DNA of 64,000 nucleotides from CAVRQM01 sp963756975 (lineage in GTDB: Bacteria > Pseudomonadota > Alphaproteobacteria > Acetobacterales > Acetobacteraceae): the NCBI GenBank assembly GCA_963756975.1, contig CAVWPS010000001.1:744001-808000 (forward strand), written 5' to 3'. The position numbers and the translations under genes were made by a program. The stretch's first letter is position 1; every line of letters begins with the position of its first letter. Positions 56,600 to 64,000 of the stretch are shown here, piece by piece. The notes beneath the pieces are model-generated. The model was not told the origin of the DNA and made no database searches. It worked only from the letters and a program-made list of their open reading frames with translations.

Positions 56600-57922
56600 T
56601 CAGGTTCCCTTCGGTCGTCCCCGCCGCGCCGCGAATGCGGCCCCGGCCCCAGGCTTGTCGCTTTGACGCGCGCGGCCGAACGCCATGTCGCCGTCGGCCA
56701 CGTCTTCGGTGATGGCACTGCCGGCGGTCACGAACGCGCCGTCGCCGATCGTGACCGGGGCCACCAATACGGCATTGGAGCCAATGAAAGCTTTCTCGCC
56801 CACCACCGTCCGGTGCTTGGAAAACCCGTCGTAGTTGCAGGTGATCGCACCCGCGCCGACATTGGTCCGCGCGCCGATGATCGCGTCGCCGATGTAGCTG
56901 AGATGGTTCGCCTTCGCACCCGCCCCGAGCGTCGCGGCCTTCAGCTCGACGAAGTTGCCGACATGGGCTCCCGGCCCGACCAGCGTCGCGGGCCTGAGCC
57001 GCGCATACGGCCCGATCACGGCACCACGCTCGATCGTGCAACCCTCCAGATGGCTGAAGGCGCGAATGTCGACATCGTCCGCGACCACGACGCCGGGCAG
57101 GAACACGCAATGCGGGCCGATCGTCACGTCCTGGCCGAGCACCGTGTCGTACGACAGGAACACCGTCTCGGGTGCGACCATCGTGGCACCGCCCTCCATC
57201 GCGCGGGCGCGCAGCCGGCGTTGCACCACCGCCTCCGCATCCGCCAGTTCGGCGCGGGTGTTGATGCCGCGCAGTTCTTCCCATCCCGCCTCGACCGCCG
57301 CGACCCGGCCGCCCTCGGCGCGGGCCAGCGCCACGATATCGGTCAGGTAGTGCTCGCCCTTCGCGTTGTCGGCCGAGACGTTCGCGAGCCAGCGCGCCAT
57401 GTCGGGGCCGGACGCGCACAGCACGCCGGCGTTGCACAGCGTCACCGCCCGTTCGGCTTCCGTGGCGTCGGCCCACTCGACGATCCGCTCGACCCAGCCG
57501 CCATGCGCGATCACCCTTCCGTAGCGCCCCGGCTCCGGCGGCCGCATGGCCAGCAGCGCCAGCGCCGCGTCGCCCTCGGCCCGCCGCGCCGTCATCGCGC
57601 GCAGCGTCGCCGGCTCGATCAGCGGGTTGTCGGCGTACAGCACCGCGACATCGCGCGTGTCGAACAGATGCGCCGCCTGCAACGCCGCGTGCGCGGTGCC
57701 GCGCCGTTCCGCCTGCACCACCACCGGATGCGGCGATACGGCGTCGGCCACCGCCTCCATCCCGGGGCCGACCACGACCACGATGCGGTCGAACCCGGCC
57801 GCCTCGCACGACGCGATCAGGCCGGCGATCATCGGCCGCCCGGCGATCGCGTGCATCGCTTTCGGCCGCGCCGAACGCATTCGGGTGCCGAGCCCAGCCG
57901 CAAGCAGGATTGCAGTCGTCAT
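56600..57922 (-). CDS. glmU: Bifunctional GlmU: GlcN-1-P acetyltransferase / UDP-GlcNAc pyrophosphorylase
   Basis: Completes UDP-GlcNAc synthesis from GlcN-1-P. 440 residues. N-terminal nucleotidyltransferase: LLAAGLGTRMRSARPKAMHA, QAERRGTAHAALQA, CNAGVLCASG. C-terminal left-handed beta-helix with hexapeptide repeats: GVVVADDVDIRAFSHLEG, GPYARLRP, NFVELKAATLGAGAKANHLS, GAGAITCNYDG, FIGSNAVLVAPVTIGDGA. Upstream of glmS on the same strand, one base apart, giving a UDP-GlcNAc operon. Divergent from gph across 72 bases. Confidence 0.95.
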   Translation of the reverse strand: MTTAILLAAGLGTRMRSARPKAMHAIAGRPMIAGLIASCEAAGFDRIVVVVGPGMEAVADAVSPHPVVVQAERRGTAHAALQAAHLFDTRDVAVLYADNPLIEPATLRAMTARRAEGDAALALLAMRPPEPGRYGRVIAHGGWVERIVEWADATEAERAVTLCNAGVLCASGPDMARWLANVSADNAKGEHYLTDIVALARAEGGRVAAVEAGWEELRGINTRAELADAEAVVQRRLRARAMEGGATMVAPETVFLSYDTVLGQDVTIGPHCVFLPGVVVADDVDIRAFSHLEGCTIERGAVIGPYARLRPATLVGPGAHVGNFVELKAATLGAGAKANHLSYIGDAIIGARTNVGAGAITCNYDGFSKHRTVVGEKAFIGSNAVLVAPVTIGDGAFVTAGSAITEDVADGDMAFGRARQSDKPGAGAAFAARRGRPKGT

Positions 57923-57994
57923 GGCAACGGTCGGTAGCGGGCGAGTGCCGCGCGTGTCAAAGACCGAAGCCTTCACCTTTGATGTCGGAGCGAC

Positions 57995-58657
57995 ATGCAC
58001 ACCGCCCTGTTCGATCTCGACGGCACGCTGGTCGACAGCGTGCCCGACCTCGCGTCCGCGCTGAACCGGCTGATGGCGGCGCGCGGCCTCGCCCCGTTCA
58101 CCGAGCCGGAGGTGTCCGCCATGGTGGGCGACGGGGCCGGCGTGCTGGTGGCGCGCGCGCTGGCGGCCCGTGGGCAGCCGGCCAGCGACGCGGCGACGAC
58201 GGAGTACGTGGCCGATTACACGCGGCACGCGGTCGAGCGGACGCGGCCGTATCCCGGCATCGTCGAGGCGCTCGGCGTATTGCGCGACGCCGGATGGCGG
58301 TTGGCGGTCTGCACCAACAAGCCGGAGCGGGCGGCCAGGACCGTGCTCGACGGGCTGCGGCTGTCGCAATTTTTCGTGGCGGTCGGCGGCGGCGACAGTT
58401 TTAGCGTCCGCAAACCCGAGGCGGGCCACGTCCTCGGCACCATCCTCCGCGCCGGCGGGGTTCCGGGCGAGTCCGTCATGATCGGCGACCATCACAACGA
58501 CATCGCGTCGGCCAACGCGGCCGGGGTCAAGTCGGTGTTCGCCGCCTGGGGTTACGGCGCACGGGACATGGGCGGCCCGGCATCGGCGATCGCCGAATCG
58601 GCCAATGATCTCCCGGCTATTTTGGCTCGTTTGTTCGATCGAGATCTGGCCGGCTGA
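57995..58657 (+). CDS. gph: HAD-family phosphatase, phosphoglycolate phosphatase type
   Basis: Removes phosphate from 2-phosphoglycolate or a similar small substrate. 220 residues: motif I LFDLDGTLVDSVPDLASALN, motif II VCTNKPE, motif III RKPEAGHVLG, motif IV MIGDHHNDIASANAAGVKSV, and a helical cap domain at about 20-80. Alternative small-molecule phosphatase roles are possible. Its 3' end overlaps the convergent DUF3108 gene by 41 bases. Confidence 0.88.
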   Translation: MHTALFDLDGTLVDSVPDLASALNRLMAARGLAPFTEPEVSAMVGDGAGVLVARALAARGQPASDAATTEYVADYTRHAVERTRPYPGIVEALGVLRDAGWRLAVCTNKPERAARTVLDGLRLSQFFVAVGGGDSFSVRKPEAGHVLGTILRAGGVPGESVMIGDHHNDIASANAAGVKSVFAAWGYGARDMGGPASAIAESANDLPAILARLFDRDLAG

Positions 58658-59399
58658 GATAGGCCACCGCGTCGCCGAACAGCCGGGTCTGGAACGTCAG
58701 CCGCACCGGCACCAAGGCGCCGTCGACGCGGGCCAGCCAAATCGAGCCGTGCACCGGACGGGCCGCCCGGGCGCGGTTCTCCGACAGCTTGAACCCGGCC
58801 AGCAGCCGCCCCTCGAAATCGCAGCGCAGCGCCGGTCCCGAAAAGATCGAGCGCGGGGTCGGCAGCACCTCCTCGAAGCCGGCCGACCGCACGTTCGTCT
58901 GCGACAGCCGCCGCCCGTCGAACGTGCGGGCCGAGCCGTCGCATTGCCCGGTCCGCTCGACATGGTGCAGCAGCCCGGCAATGGCGCTGATCCCGTCCTC
59001 GGACCGCGCTTGCGCTTCCGGCGACACCGGCTCGCGCGGGTCGTCGGTGGCGGGCAGCAAGGTGCGGATCACCGGATCGCCAGCCGGGTAGTCGATCACC
59101 GTGTCGCGGTCGACGCCGTCGAACCGGCCATGCGCCTCGTAATGCGCCGGCAGCGCGTCCCGCCCGCTGCCGTCCGGCGCCCAGACCCCGGCCGCCTCCG
59201 ACCGCAGCTGCGCGCCGGCCATGACATCGACGATGCCGAGCGTCTGGGTGGCGAAACCGATGCGGTAGCCGTCCGCCGTGGTGTCGAGGGTCATGGTGAC
59301 GGCGACGGCGGGCAGGCCGGCCGCGTAGGCCGTGTAGTGCAGCGTTTCCGCGCGGGCGGCGCTGGAGAGAAGCACGAGGCCGATCAGTATCTTATGCAT
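58617..59399 (-). CDS. DUF3108 periplasmic protein
   Basis: 260 residues with an N-terminal signal peptide (ILIGLVLLSSAARAE). The mature part is beta-rich with TLHYTAYAAGLPAVAVTMTL and the characteristic LLPATDDPREPVSPEAQ and IAGLLHHVE, fitting the DUF3108 family of unknown function seen widely in alphaproteobacteria. It starts just ahead of tRNA-Val on the opposite strand. Confidence 0.8.
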   Translation of the reverse strand: MHKILIGLVLLSSAARAETLHYTAYAAGLPAVAVTMTLDTTADGYRIGFATQTLGIVDVMAGAQLRSEAAGVWAPDGSGRDALPAHYEAHGRFDGVDRDTVIDYPAGDPVIRTLLPATDDPREPVSPEAQARSEDGISAIAGLLHHVERTGQCDGSARTFDGRRLSQTNVRSAGFEEVLPTPRSIFSGPALRCDFEGRLLAGFKLSENRARAARPVHGSIWLARVDGALVPVRLTFQTRLFGDAVAYLSRPDLDRTNEPK

Positions 59400-59438
59400 C
59401 CGAAAATCTTCGCCCGACCGGCCGGCGCGCGCAAACCC

Positions 59439-59467
59439 TTGCCTGTGTGCCGCCGCCGACGTAGACG
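59439..59467 (+). promoter_or_regulatory. Candidate tRNA-Val promoter
   Basis: TTGCCT (59439-59444), a 17-base spacer, then TAGACG (59462-59467). The expected start is about 6 bases before the tRNA. Standard spacing and location support it; the -10 is a weak match. Confidence 0.45.
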
Positions 59468-59479
59468 ACCGCTCTGGAC

Positions 59480-59551
59480 GGGCGCGTAGCTCAGCGGGAG
59501 AGCATTCGCTTCACACGCGAAGGGTCACAGGTTCAATCCCTGTCGCGCCCA
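59480..59551 (+). tRNA. tRNA-Val (anticodon CAC)
   Basis: A 72-base cloverleaf. Acceptor GGGCGCG pairs with CGCGCCC, D arm AGCTCAGCGGGAGAGC, anticodon arm TTCGC-TTCACAC-GCGAA with anticodon CAC, T arm CACAGGTTCAATCCCTGTC (partly). Discriminator A at 59551 and an encoded CCA at 59552-59554. It is followed 30 bases later by the DUF4337 gene. Confidence 0.96.
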
Positions 59552-59583
59552 CCACCCAACCCCCGCCCCATACGGAACGCACC

Positions 59584-60141
59584 ATGAGCGAAACTCTCGA
59601 ACGCGCCCGCGAAGCCATGGACGAGGCCAACGAGAACGACGCCCGCAAGATCGCGATCCTCATCTCGATCCTGGCCGCCGGCCTCGCATTGGCCGAGATG
59701 CAGGAGAAAGGGGCGCAAAACGCCTACCTGACGCGCCACATCGAGGTCAGCGACGACTACGCCTACTATCAGGCGAAGGGCACGCGGGCGGTGGTCGAGG
59801 ACACGACGGCGACGGTGCTGGAAAGCCTGCCGACCGCGGCCGACCCCGAAATCGCCAAACGCATCGCCACCGCCCGCGCGGAGGCCAGCCGTCTTCGCGA
59901 CGAGCCCGGAAAGAACGGGGCGAAGCAGTTGCTGGCGCAGGCCGAGGGCCACAAGGCCGAGCGCGAGGCGCAGTTCCATCGCTACGAGCTGTTCGAGATG
60001 GTGGTCGGCGCGCTGCAGATCGCGATCGTGCTGGCGTCGGTGTCGGTGGTGACCCGGATCAGGACGCTGGCGTTCGTGGCCGGCGGGATCGGGCTGGCGG
60101 CGATCGTGGCCGGGGTGCTGGTGTTCGCTTCGGTGATCTAG
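59584..60141 (+). CDS. DUF4337-like membrane protein
   Basis: 185 residues. N-terminal NDARKIAILISILAAGLALA is a membrane helix, then a charged helical stretch (about 60-130) and a C-terminal pair of helices (VVGALQIAIVLASVSVVTRI, VAGGIGLAAIVAGVLVFASV). This is the DUF4337 layout. ATG 59584. It may be read from the tRNA-Val promoter. Confidence 0.8.
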   Translation: MSETLERAREAMDEANENDARKIAILISILAAGLALAEMQEKGAQNAYLTRHIEVSDDYAYYQAKGTRAVVEDTTATVLESLPTAADPEIAKRIATARAEASRLRDEPGKNGAKQLLAQAEGHKAEREAQFHRYELFEMVVGALQIAIVLASVSVVTRIRTLAFVAGGIGLAAIVAGVLVFASVI

Positions 60142-60220
60142 CGGCGCGGCCTTGCCTAACGAACTTAAAGCCGCACCTTAAAAACCGATCAGTCCGAGAC
60201 CGATTTCGATCACCGCACGG

Positions 60221-61972
60221 TTGCGCCTGTCGATCGGAATCGCTACACGCAGCCTAGTGTTTAGGTCCAGAAGATCGCGCGCGGCCGCAGCGGACGTCGC
60301 GACCCAAGCCGCTCCTCCGCCATTGTTCCCGGTAGCGTTCACCAGTATTCCCTTCGTTACGACTCCCGCTGCCCTGCCGGACAGCTTAGACGCTGAGATC
60401 CTGCCGATCGACCGGCCGCCGTCGATCCGACCGCGCTATCGGGTCAGCGTGTTCGATTTCGAGACGCCCGACACCACCGGCCGCATCGACTGCAGCGACG
60501 CGATTCGCGCCGCCCACGACGCGGCTGCCGCGCTCGGATTCCGTTACCTCTGGTTTCCGCCGGGCGATTACTTCGCTCCGACCCTCACTGGCTGCGGCAA
60601 CGTTATTTTTATCGGACCGGGCCGATTGATCGGGGCCTACCGTAAGCATATCATTCCCGAACACCTGCCGCCGCGCCCATTCTATTCGGACGTCGTGCCG
60701 CTGACGCATCTGCGCAATTTTCTGGCGGCGGTGGCGGCGGCGACGCCGAGCAATCCTGCCGTGGTCGTCGGTATGGGCGACAGCACGACAAAGAACGGCA
60801 GCCCGATAGGGCGTGCCGATACGATGACCGACCATATCCACCGCCGATTGTCGGAGACCTTCTTCGAAAACACGATCCGCTACTTGAATTACGGCATCGG
60901 CGGACTTGGCTGGGAACACGCCGCCGCTCCGGCCATGGACACCTCGATCAAGGCTGGCTGGATCGCATCCCATGATCTGTCTTGGATCGGACACGTGATC
61001 GCCGCACAGCCCGATCTCGTGCTGCTCAACTTCGGTCAGAACAACGGAAACGCTTTCGATTTTAACAATGTCCGGTTCGTTATCGATGCGCTGCGCTCGG
61101 CCTCCGCCGATCGGGTGGCCGGCGGCAAACGTCCGATCGATCTTTTGTTGCTAACTCCGTTTCCAGCTAGCAACATGCCGGGACCGAACAACGATCTCGT
61201 CAAAGGGCGCAAGCGGCTGGACGGATTAGATGGCGTCGCCGGCTACCTGCGGTCCTTCTGCCGAGTGCACAATTTCGGCTTGATCGACGTCCATAGGGTT
61301 GGCTGCCTGGTTCGTGACGGCTACGATGTCCGTGAGCGGGCTATGGTTCGTATTTTGACGGACGCTCGCGAGCAAAGCATTCCGTTCGTCGCACCGGTCG
61401 CCACAGATGATTTCGAAATCAAGTTCACCGTGGAAGGCGAGTGCGGCCGCACATTTTGGGACAACGGCGCGCTGCATCTGACGCTTAGCCCAAAATTCGG
61501 AAACGAACTCGTGCTGGAACGTGATAGCGGTTCCGGCCGGTTGGCGGTGACGGTGTATGCGGCGGATGGCGCTGTCGCCCGGCCGCGTCTCGTGACAACC
61601 GTTCCCGCCACGATCCGAGGCGACCAAATCAACTTTACGATTTACGTCAAGGACAGCCGCTTATTCATCGACAGAAAAGACGTCCTCGTCATGGACGCCT
61701 CGATCGAGCGGCACGGCGGAGCCTTCACCCCAAAACTTTCGTTTGGGAGCGGTGCCATCGTTGAGGGCGTGACGATCGATTGGTTCAACGCAAGCGTACA
61801 AACACTATCCATGCCGACCATCACGAATGCGGATATGTTTGGTATTCCCGAGCAGTCGGGTCGCTATACTAGCGTTATTGAACCCGGCGGTGGAAATGGC
61901 GTTAACCATCTAAGCTCTCTGGGCCACCTCATGGTTCTCGGAGCGGCCCTGGACGCGACCCGGTTCGCCTGA
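60221..61972 (+). CDS. SGNH/GDSL-type hydrolase with pectate-lyase-like N-terminus; base composition unlike its neighbours
   Basis: 583 residues if the weak TTG at 60221 is used; the true start is unsure and no clear ribosome site is seen. Residues about 75-145 (WFPPGDYFAPTLTG, IFIGPGRLIGAYRK) look like the start of a pectate-lyase/tailspike beta-helix. The SGNH part follows: VVGMGDSTTKNG (nucleophile Ser), LNYGIGGLGWEH (Gly block), LVLLNFGQNNGNAF (Asn block), and possibly GVNHLSSLGHLMV (His block) near the end. Between them a ~130-residue beta-rich segment appears inserted. Sampled 60-base rows (61021, 61861) are 47-48% GC versus 72% at 45181. Probably an extracellular carbohydrate esterase; acquired DNA. 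Confidence 0.65.
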   Translation: MRLSIGIATRSLVFRSRRSRAAAADVATQAAPPPLFPVAFTSIPFVTTPAALPDSLDAEILPIDRPPSIRPRYRVSVFDFETPDTTGRIDCSDAIRAAHDAAAALGFRYLWFPPGDYFAPTLTGCGNVIFIGPGRLIGAYRKHIIPEHLPPRPFYSDVVPLTHLRNFLAAVAAATPSNPAVVVGMGDSTTKNGSPIGRADTMTDHIHRRLSETFFENTIRYLNYGIGGLGWEHAAAPAMDTSIKAGWIASHDLSWIGHVIAAQPDLVLLNFGQNNGNAFDFNNVRFVIDALRSASADRVAGGKRPIDLLLLTPFPASNMPGPNNDLVKGRKRLDGLDGVAGYLRSFCRVHNFGLIDVHRVGCLVRDGYDVRERAMVRILTDAREQSIPFVAPVATDDFEIKFTVEGECGRTFWDNGALHLTLSPKFGNELVLERDSGSGRLAVTVYAADGAVARPRLVTTVPATIRGDQINFTIYVKDSRLFIDRKDVLVMDASIERHGGAFTPKLSFGSGAIVEGVTIDWFNASVQTLSMPTITNADMFGIPEQSGRYTSVIEPGGGNGVNHLSSLGHLMVLGAALDATRFA

Positions 61973-62028
61973 GGTAAATACCGAAGTCGACCGCATCCGA
62001 TCGGGATATGCGCGTTGCTCGACAGACC

Positions 62029-63927
62029 TCAAAACCCGAACATGTGGTCCAGACTGAACCCGCCCCGCCCGTCCAGAACCCCGTGATACCCGAACAGCCG
62101 GCACGTCGCGTCGCGGATCAGGACGTAACCGCCCTCCCCCGCCGCAGACACCGCGTCCGCGCCGAACGCCTCCTCGGGCACCACCGTGCGCCGAGCCCGA
62201 GCACGCGATCGCCAGCGCCGCTTCGGCCTGCACCGCGCCATTCGCATCGTGCAGCAGCAGTGTCGTGCTCGATTGCGGCAGCCAGGGGGACGACGCCGAA
62301 TAGATCAGGTGCGCGAAGCTGCGCCGTCCGCCGTGCCCCAGCTTTAGGAACAGCCGCGTCGACAGCCCCGGCGGCGGGCCGGAGTAGCTTTGCGGCTCGT
62401 CGCGATAGGTCATCGCCGTGTTGTAGATGTGAGCGCCGAAGCTGCTCTCGGCGATGTGGCCGGACGCGCGGTGCTCGGCGCGGACCAGCGTGTGCAGCCA
62501 GCCATCCGCCTCGCCGCCGTCGCTAAAATCGTAGACCAGCTCGGCGTGGCCGCCCCGCAGGAGCGCGCCCTCCGGCACCTCGGCGTCGATGTCGAGCGCC
62601 ACCGCATGATCACGCGGCAGGTTGCCGACGAACCGGCTCGCGACCCGCGTGCCGTCCGCCTCGAACACATCGAGCCGGATCGGCAGGCTGCGCTGGCTTT
62701 CGGCCATCGGCGTCGGCTGGATCAGCGTCCGGTAGTCCGGTCGCGCGGCAGGATCGGGACCGGCAGCAGGTAGCCGCGACCCAGCGACGGCGGCAGCGTG
62801 CGGATGCCGGGGTCCGGTTGCAGGCCGGCGCGCTCGACGTTGGCGTGGGCGATGCGGGTGCGGTTGTCGCGCGTGACCTCGTAGCGCGGGCGAACGAGGT
62901 GCCGGCCGGCGCGCAGTTCGATCTGGGCGGGCCACACGATGCCGGGCAGCAACGCGGCCACATCCACCGCGACCGAGGCGTATGGCGCGATCGCGTGCGG
63001 CCACGCGACCGGGCGCTCGGCCCCCATGCGATCGAGCGCGATGTCGCCGGCGGGGATCGGGGCGGCATGGCTGTTCTGGACCCAGACCACCACGCGCTCG
63101 TTCGCGTCCGGGGCCGGGATGCCGGCGTAGCGGTCGGACGGCCAGGCGTTCGCGTCGTGGGTGACGGAGAGGCTCGCTTCGTTGCCCGACCCGGTGACGT
63201 CGAGCGCGTATTTCACCACGTCGTGCCCGGCGACGCCGATCGCGTGGATGAACAGCTGGCCGGTAAACGCCGGCAAGGAAAACCGCGCGCGCACCTCGGC
63301 ACTGTCGATGACGAGGCCGGCCGGGCCATCGGGCACCGCCTGCTCCCACGTCGCGAGCGCGTGGCCGTCCGCGTCGAACAGCCGCAGCCAAAGCCGCACC
63401 GCTTTCGCGCCGTAGCCCGCCCAGTAGTTCGCGGTGACCAGCCGTGTCGACAGGCCGTGCTCGTCGCGGAAGAAGGCGTGGTTGGTCGCGTAGTTCAGCC
63501 GGTCGAGCGTGCGCGCCTTGTTCGTCAGCATCGCGTCGGGCAGCCGGGCCGCGTCCAGCGTCACGATGGCCGCGCCCTGCGGGGCCAGCGCGGGCAGCCG
63601 GTCGGCGAGCCGGCGCGCGTCGAACGCACAGACCAGCACAATATCGGCCCCGCTCGCCGCCAGCTCCGTCACCGCGAGCCCCGGCAGGCCGCCCGACACG
63701 CGCCCGACCTGGGCCACGTCCTGAACGTAGCGGCCGGCGAAGTTCGGCGCGGCGGGATGAAGTGCCAGCAGCGCGCCCGCCACGTCCTCGGGGTCGAACA
63801 GGGCGACGCGCTTGCCGTCGAACGAGGCGTAGAGGACGGCGATCGCCTCGGCCGCGAGCGGATGGGCGAGCGCCTTGTAGAGCACGTTGCCGCCGGCGCG
63901 GGAATCGAACGTCTGGATGTCCAGCAT
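62029..63927 (-). CDS. Unrecognised 632-residue protein, two indels
   Basis: Function unknown. N-terminal ~200 residues look like an alternating alpha/beta (Rossmann-like) domain (MLDIQTFDSRAGGNVLYKAL, ADIVLVCAFDARRLADRLPAL), then about 400 residues of beta-rich sequence with ANYWAGYGAKAVRLWLRLFD, VVWVQNSHAAPIPAGDIAL, YNTAMTYRDEPQSYSGPPPG and LFGYHGVLDGRGGFSLDHM. No signal peptide or membrane helix. Frame breaks near 62737 (one base missing, before PDYRTLIQPT) and near 62197 (one extra base, before RRTVVPEEAFGAD); net zero fits 1899 bases = 633 codons. It precedes nothing else on the strand in the window except the gene at the right edge. Confidence 0.6.
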
Positions 63928-63940
63928 GGCGCAAAAACCT

Positions 63941-64000
63941 CTAAAAACCGAGCCGGCGGCGCATTTCTGCCGCCGCCCAGGGCGTGTCGTCGACCGGCGT
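63941..64000 (-). CDS. C-terminal end of an unknown gene cut by the window edge
   Basis: Only 19 codons and a TAG stop are visible: TPVDDTPWAAAEMRRRLGF. The frame is open to the edge and lies 13 bases upstream of the 632-residue gene on the same strand, so it is probably the preceding gene of one operon. Nothing more can be said. Confidence 0.45.
   Translation of the reverse strand, partial: TPVDDTPWAAAEMRRRLGF

Noticed and set aside
59480..61972. Integrated prophage or genomic island at tRNA-Val
   Set aside because: No integrase, no direct repeat of the tRNA 3' end recognised downstream, and only one low-GC gene.
1..64000. CRISPR array or insertion sequence
   Set aside because: No evenly spaced direct repeats with unique spacers and no transposase-like protein were found.

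Overview
The window is GC-rich (around 70% by eye) chromosomal DNA packed with genes, and the content points to an alphaproteobacterium, most likely Rhodospirillales/Acetobacteraceae. Supporting signs are the cluster uracil-DNA glycosylase - lytic transglycosylase - MoaB facing TPR protein - IspE, a class II DAHP synthase, a phosphoketolase/acetate kinase pair, pyruvate phosphate dikinase with its regulator, and a short GluRS. This placement is inference from gene content; no rRNA or other direct marker is present. There is no prophage, insertion sequence or CRISPR array. About 50 protein genes and two tRNAs (Gln-TTG, Val-CAC) are supported.

Layout: 1-1125 partial glutamate dehydrogenase; 1368-3427 a tandemly duplicated beta-propeller-like protein; 3475-9017 TauE-like exporter, D-galactose/L-arabinose 1-dehydrogenase, MFS transporter, PA0069-type radical SAM protein and a TIGR04283/TIGR04282 pair; 8986-14924 MoaB, lytic transglycosylase, uracil-DNA glycosylase, TPR protein, ispE; 14921-24693 (minus strand) a galactoside uptake and hydrolysis operon: binding protein, two permeases, GH36 alpha-galactosidase, ATPase, GH42 beta-galactosidase and a GT61-like protein; 24816-29495 lipoprotein, YibQ-type deacetylase, aldo-keto reductase, serA, mazG; 29592-37111 (minus) gltX, a small unknown, nadE, nicotinate phosphoribosyltransferase, class II DAHP synthase, glutathione reductase; 37273-40778 xfp-ackA; 40717-42170 DoxX-like protein and L,D-transpeptidase; 42325-49102 DTE-type sugar epimerase plus a ribose-type ABC transporter operon headed by an amidohydrolase; 49170-54199 M32 carboxypeptidase, PPDK regulator, PPDK; 54214-57922 Uma2-type protein, glmS, glmU; 57995-61972 phosphoglycolate phosphatase, DUF3108, tRNA-Val, DUF4337 and a low-GC SGNH hydrolase; 62029-64000 a 632-residue unknown and the tail of another gene.

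How the genes work together: alpha- and beta-galactosides would be imported and cut inside the cell, and the galactose could enter the oxidative De Ley-Doudoroff route through the 1-dehydrogenase near 4.2-5.2 kb. Phosphoketolase and acetate kinase would turn sugar phosphates into acetate plus ATP. The NAPRT-nadE pair salvages nicotinate to NAD. GlmS and GlmU make UDP-GlcNAc, and the L,D-transpeptidase and lytic transglycosylase act on the peptidoglycan built from it.

Data quality matters here: ten genes, including the housekeeping genes glmS and ppdK, carry 15 single-base indels (13 insertions, 2 deletions). In every case the gene length restores frame once these are counted. This looks like an insertion-prone, incompletely polished long-read consensus rather than real gene decay. 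Coordinates of those genes span both sides of each indel. No stretch over 300 bases lacks a gene.
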